The position numbers were made by a program, and so were the translations under genes. This document shows positions 13,855 through 15,083 of a stretch of DNA of 15,083 bases, in pieces. Position 1 is the first letter of the stretch, and each line of letters begins with the position of its first letter. The notes under the pieces are model-generated. The model ran no database searches, was not told the DNA's origin, and saw only the letters and a list, made by a program, of their open reading frames with translations. The stretch comes from CAZZIZ01 sp964654535 (lineage in GTDB: Bacteria; Bacteroidota; Bacteroidia; Chitinophagales; UBA2359): contig CAZZIZ010000072.1 in assembly GCA_964654535.1 (NCBI GenBank), positions 1 through 15,083 on the forward strand, read 5' to 3'.

Positions 13855-14763
13855 ATGCAAGCGTTCATTTTCACAGGACAAGGATCACAATATGTAGGGA
13901 TGGGGAAAGAGTTGTACGACAACAACGAAATCGCCATAGAATTCTACGACAAAGCCAAAGAACATCTCGGATATGACATAACTGAGATTATGTTTAATGG
14001 CCCAGTAGAAGAATTGAAAAAGACCTCTATAGCCCAACCAGCTATTTACGTAAACTCAGTCATCTTGGCCAAGTGTACCCGAGAATTTAAACCCGATATG
14101 GTCGCCGGCCATTCGCTGGGTGAAATTTCCGCCCTCGCTTCGTGTAGAGCGCTGAAGTTCGGAGATGCACTGAAGCTCGTCAATATGCGCGCTCAAGCCA
14201 TGCAAGACGCTTGCGATGCGAACCCTTCTGTTATGGCCGCAGTTTTAGGTCTTGAGGATAAAAAAGTCATTGATGCTTGTAATTCGATTACGGACGAAGT
14301 AATTGTAGCTGCGAACTTCAATTGTCCAGGCCAAGTTGTGATTAGTGGAACATTAGCAGGAGTTGAAAAAGCGAAAGTTGCTTTAGAAGCTGCTGGTGCG
14401 AGAAGAACCATTGTTCTAAAAGTTGCCGGAGCTTTTCATTCGCCTTTGATGGCTACTGCAAAGGATAAATTTGCCGAATACGTCAAAGATGTAAACTTCC
14501 GTGTTCCAGTCTGCCCTATCTACCAAAATGTTGATGGAAAACCTTCGACCGATCCAGAAGAAATAAAGGCGAAACTCATTGAACAAATTACTTCTCCAGT
14601 TTTATGGGCAGAAACCATAAAAAATATGCACGAGGATGAAGCGAGGTCTTTTACCGAAGTTGGCCCAAAGCCAGTTTTATCTTCAATGGTTAAAAAAATC
14701 ACACAGCGTCAAATGGCTCATCACTTAGATCGCCAGTACGACGTTTCTGAAACACCTTCTTGA
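13855..14763 (+). CDS. fabD: Malonyl-CoA:ACP transacylase
   Basis: 302 residues. FabD moves the malonyl group from CoA to acyl carrier protein to supply chain extension in fatty acid synthesis. Seen: FTGQGSQYVGMG at 6-17, nucleophile S87 in AGHSLGE, R112 in NMRAQAMQ (binds the malonyl carboxylate), H195 in AGAFHSPLM as the catalytic base, and the C-terminal EVGPKPVLSSMVKK. The length is typical of stand-alone FabD, and no polyketide synthase domains adjoin it, favouring the housekeeping role. The ATG at 13855 begins at the expected first strand (MQAFIFTGQGSQ). Its stop overlaps the next gene's start by 4 bp. Confidence 0.96.
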   Translation: MQAFIFTGQGSQYVGMGKELYDNNEIAIEFYDKAKEHLGYDITEIMFNGPVEELKKTSIAQPAIYVNSVILAKCTREFKPDMVAGHSLGEISALASCRALKFGDALKLVNMRAQAMQDACDANPSVMAAVLGLEDKKVIDACNSITDEVIVAANFNCPGQVVISGTLAGVEKAKVALEAAGARRTIVLKVAGAFHSPLMATAKDKFAEYVKDVNFRVPVCPIYQNVDGKPSTDPEEIKAKLIEQITSPVLWAETIKNMHEDEARSFTEVGPKPVLSSMVKKITQRQMAHHLDRQYDVSETPS

Positions 14764-15056
14764 TAAAACGCATCGTTAAGATGTCTTTCCAACCAGAAAT
14801 GGTTGATGAATTCTTATTACTCTTCAATAAGAACCAAAATCAGATACGCAATTTCGAAGGATGCTACCATTTAGAATTATGGCGCGATAAAAAAGACAGC
14901 AATATTTTCTTTACATACAGCCATTGGGAAAGCGAAGCAGCGCTAAACAAGTATCGACATAGCGCATTGTTTGAAGGCGTATGGAAAAACACCAAATCCA
15001 AATTCAACGCCAAACCTTTGGCCTGGTCTTTCGACCAAATCGATCATTTACTCTGA
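14760..15056 (+). CDS. ABM-fold small protein (antibiotic biosynthesis monooxygenase family)
   Basis: 98 residues of the dimeric ferredoxin-like ABM family. Visible: first strand IKRIVKMSF at 2-10, helix MVDEFLLLFNKNQNQI, FEGCYHLELWRD, NIFFTYSHWESEAALNKYRHSALF and a closing helix through KSKFNAKPLAW. Members include heme-degrading enzymes and quinol monooxygenases but most are uncharacterised, so the reaction is unknown. The start is TTG at 14760, overlapping the fabD stop as TTGA, which suggests translational coupling. An ATG at 14781 is the alternative but would remove most of the first strand. The overlap implies co-expression with fabD, not necessarily a shared pathway. Confidence 0.8.
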   Translation: MIKRIVKMSFQPEMVDEFLLLFNKNQNQIRNFEGCYHLELWRDKKDSNIFFTYSHWESEAALNKYRHSALFEGVWKNTKSKFNAKPLAWSFDQIDHLL

Positions 15057-15083
15057 CTTATAGAAATTAGATTATTTCATTGG

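Noticed and set aside
13855..15056. Polyketide or antibiotic biosynthesis locus suggested by fabD plus an ABM-family gene
   Set aside because: There is no ketosynthase, ACP or other modular domain, and FabD has stand-alone housekeeping length; the family name of ABM does not imply antibiotic synthesis.

Overview
The window looks like chromosomal DNA of a marine-type member of the Bacteroidota, probably Flavobacteriales (inference; lineage is not proven by anything here). Support comes from families typical of that phylum (DUF2911, DUF922, the YkuD_2 type of L,D-transpeptidase), a sulfatase ending in a type IX secretion (T9SS) sorting domain, the lack of Shine-Dalgarno sites, and boxes resembling the Bacteroidota -7 promoter element TAnnTTTG a short distance before many starts.

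Layout. 1-194 is a hairpin-rich intergenic repeat (copy A, minus orientation). It is followed on the plus strand by a secreted DUF2911 protein (323-1180), the DNA translocase FtsK (1484-4159), a LolA-type lipoprotein carrier (4205-4852) and dihydrolipoyl dehydrogenase LpdA (5084-6472). A 754-bp gene-free stretch (6473-7226) holds an 18-bp palindrome and a second, oppositely oriented repeat copy (copy B, 6780-7116). Copy B is interrupted by a 161-bp near-perfectly symmetric hairpin sequence that copy A lacks. A secreted, IPTL-CTERM-like protein (7227-8348, minus) is divergent from a T9SS-targeted formylglycine-type sulfatase (8539-10350, plus). The sulfatase overlaps tail to tail with a minus-strand operon-like run: YkuD_2 L,D-transpeptidase (13085 down to 12261), DUF922 putative metalloprotease (12223 down to 11636) and a protoporphyrinogen-oxidase-like flavoprotein (11626 down to 10340). 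From a shared divergent promoter region, folE (13203-13802), fabD (13855-14763) and a small ABM-fold protein (14760-15056) run on the plus strand.

Working together. Most genes are housekeeping: chromosome segregation and division (FtsK), lipoprotein transport (LolA), central carbon metabolism (LpdA), tetrahydrofolate/pterin synthesis (FolE) and fatty acid synthesis (FabD). The middle of the window is more accessory: two secreted proteins with two different C-terminal sorting signals, next to the repeat. The L,D-transpeptidase and DUF922 genes suggest a small cell-envelope operon that also carries a heme-type oxidase gene.

The most unusual signal is the repeat family: conserved sequence blocks separated by stretches that differ in sequence but form hairpins in both copies, plus the hairpin insertion with its empty site visible in the same window. 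Three genes (folE, the oxidase-like gene and the ABM gene) appear to start at TTG.
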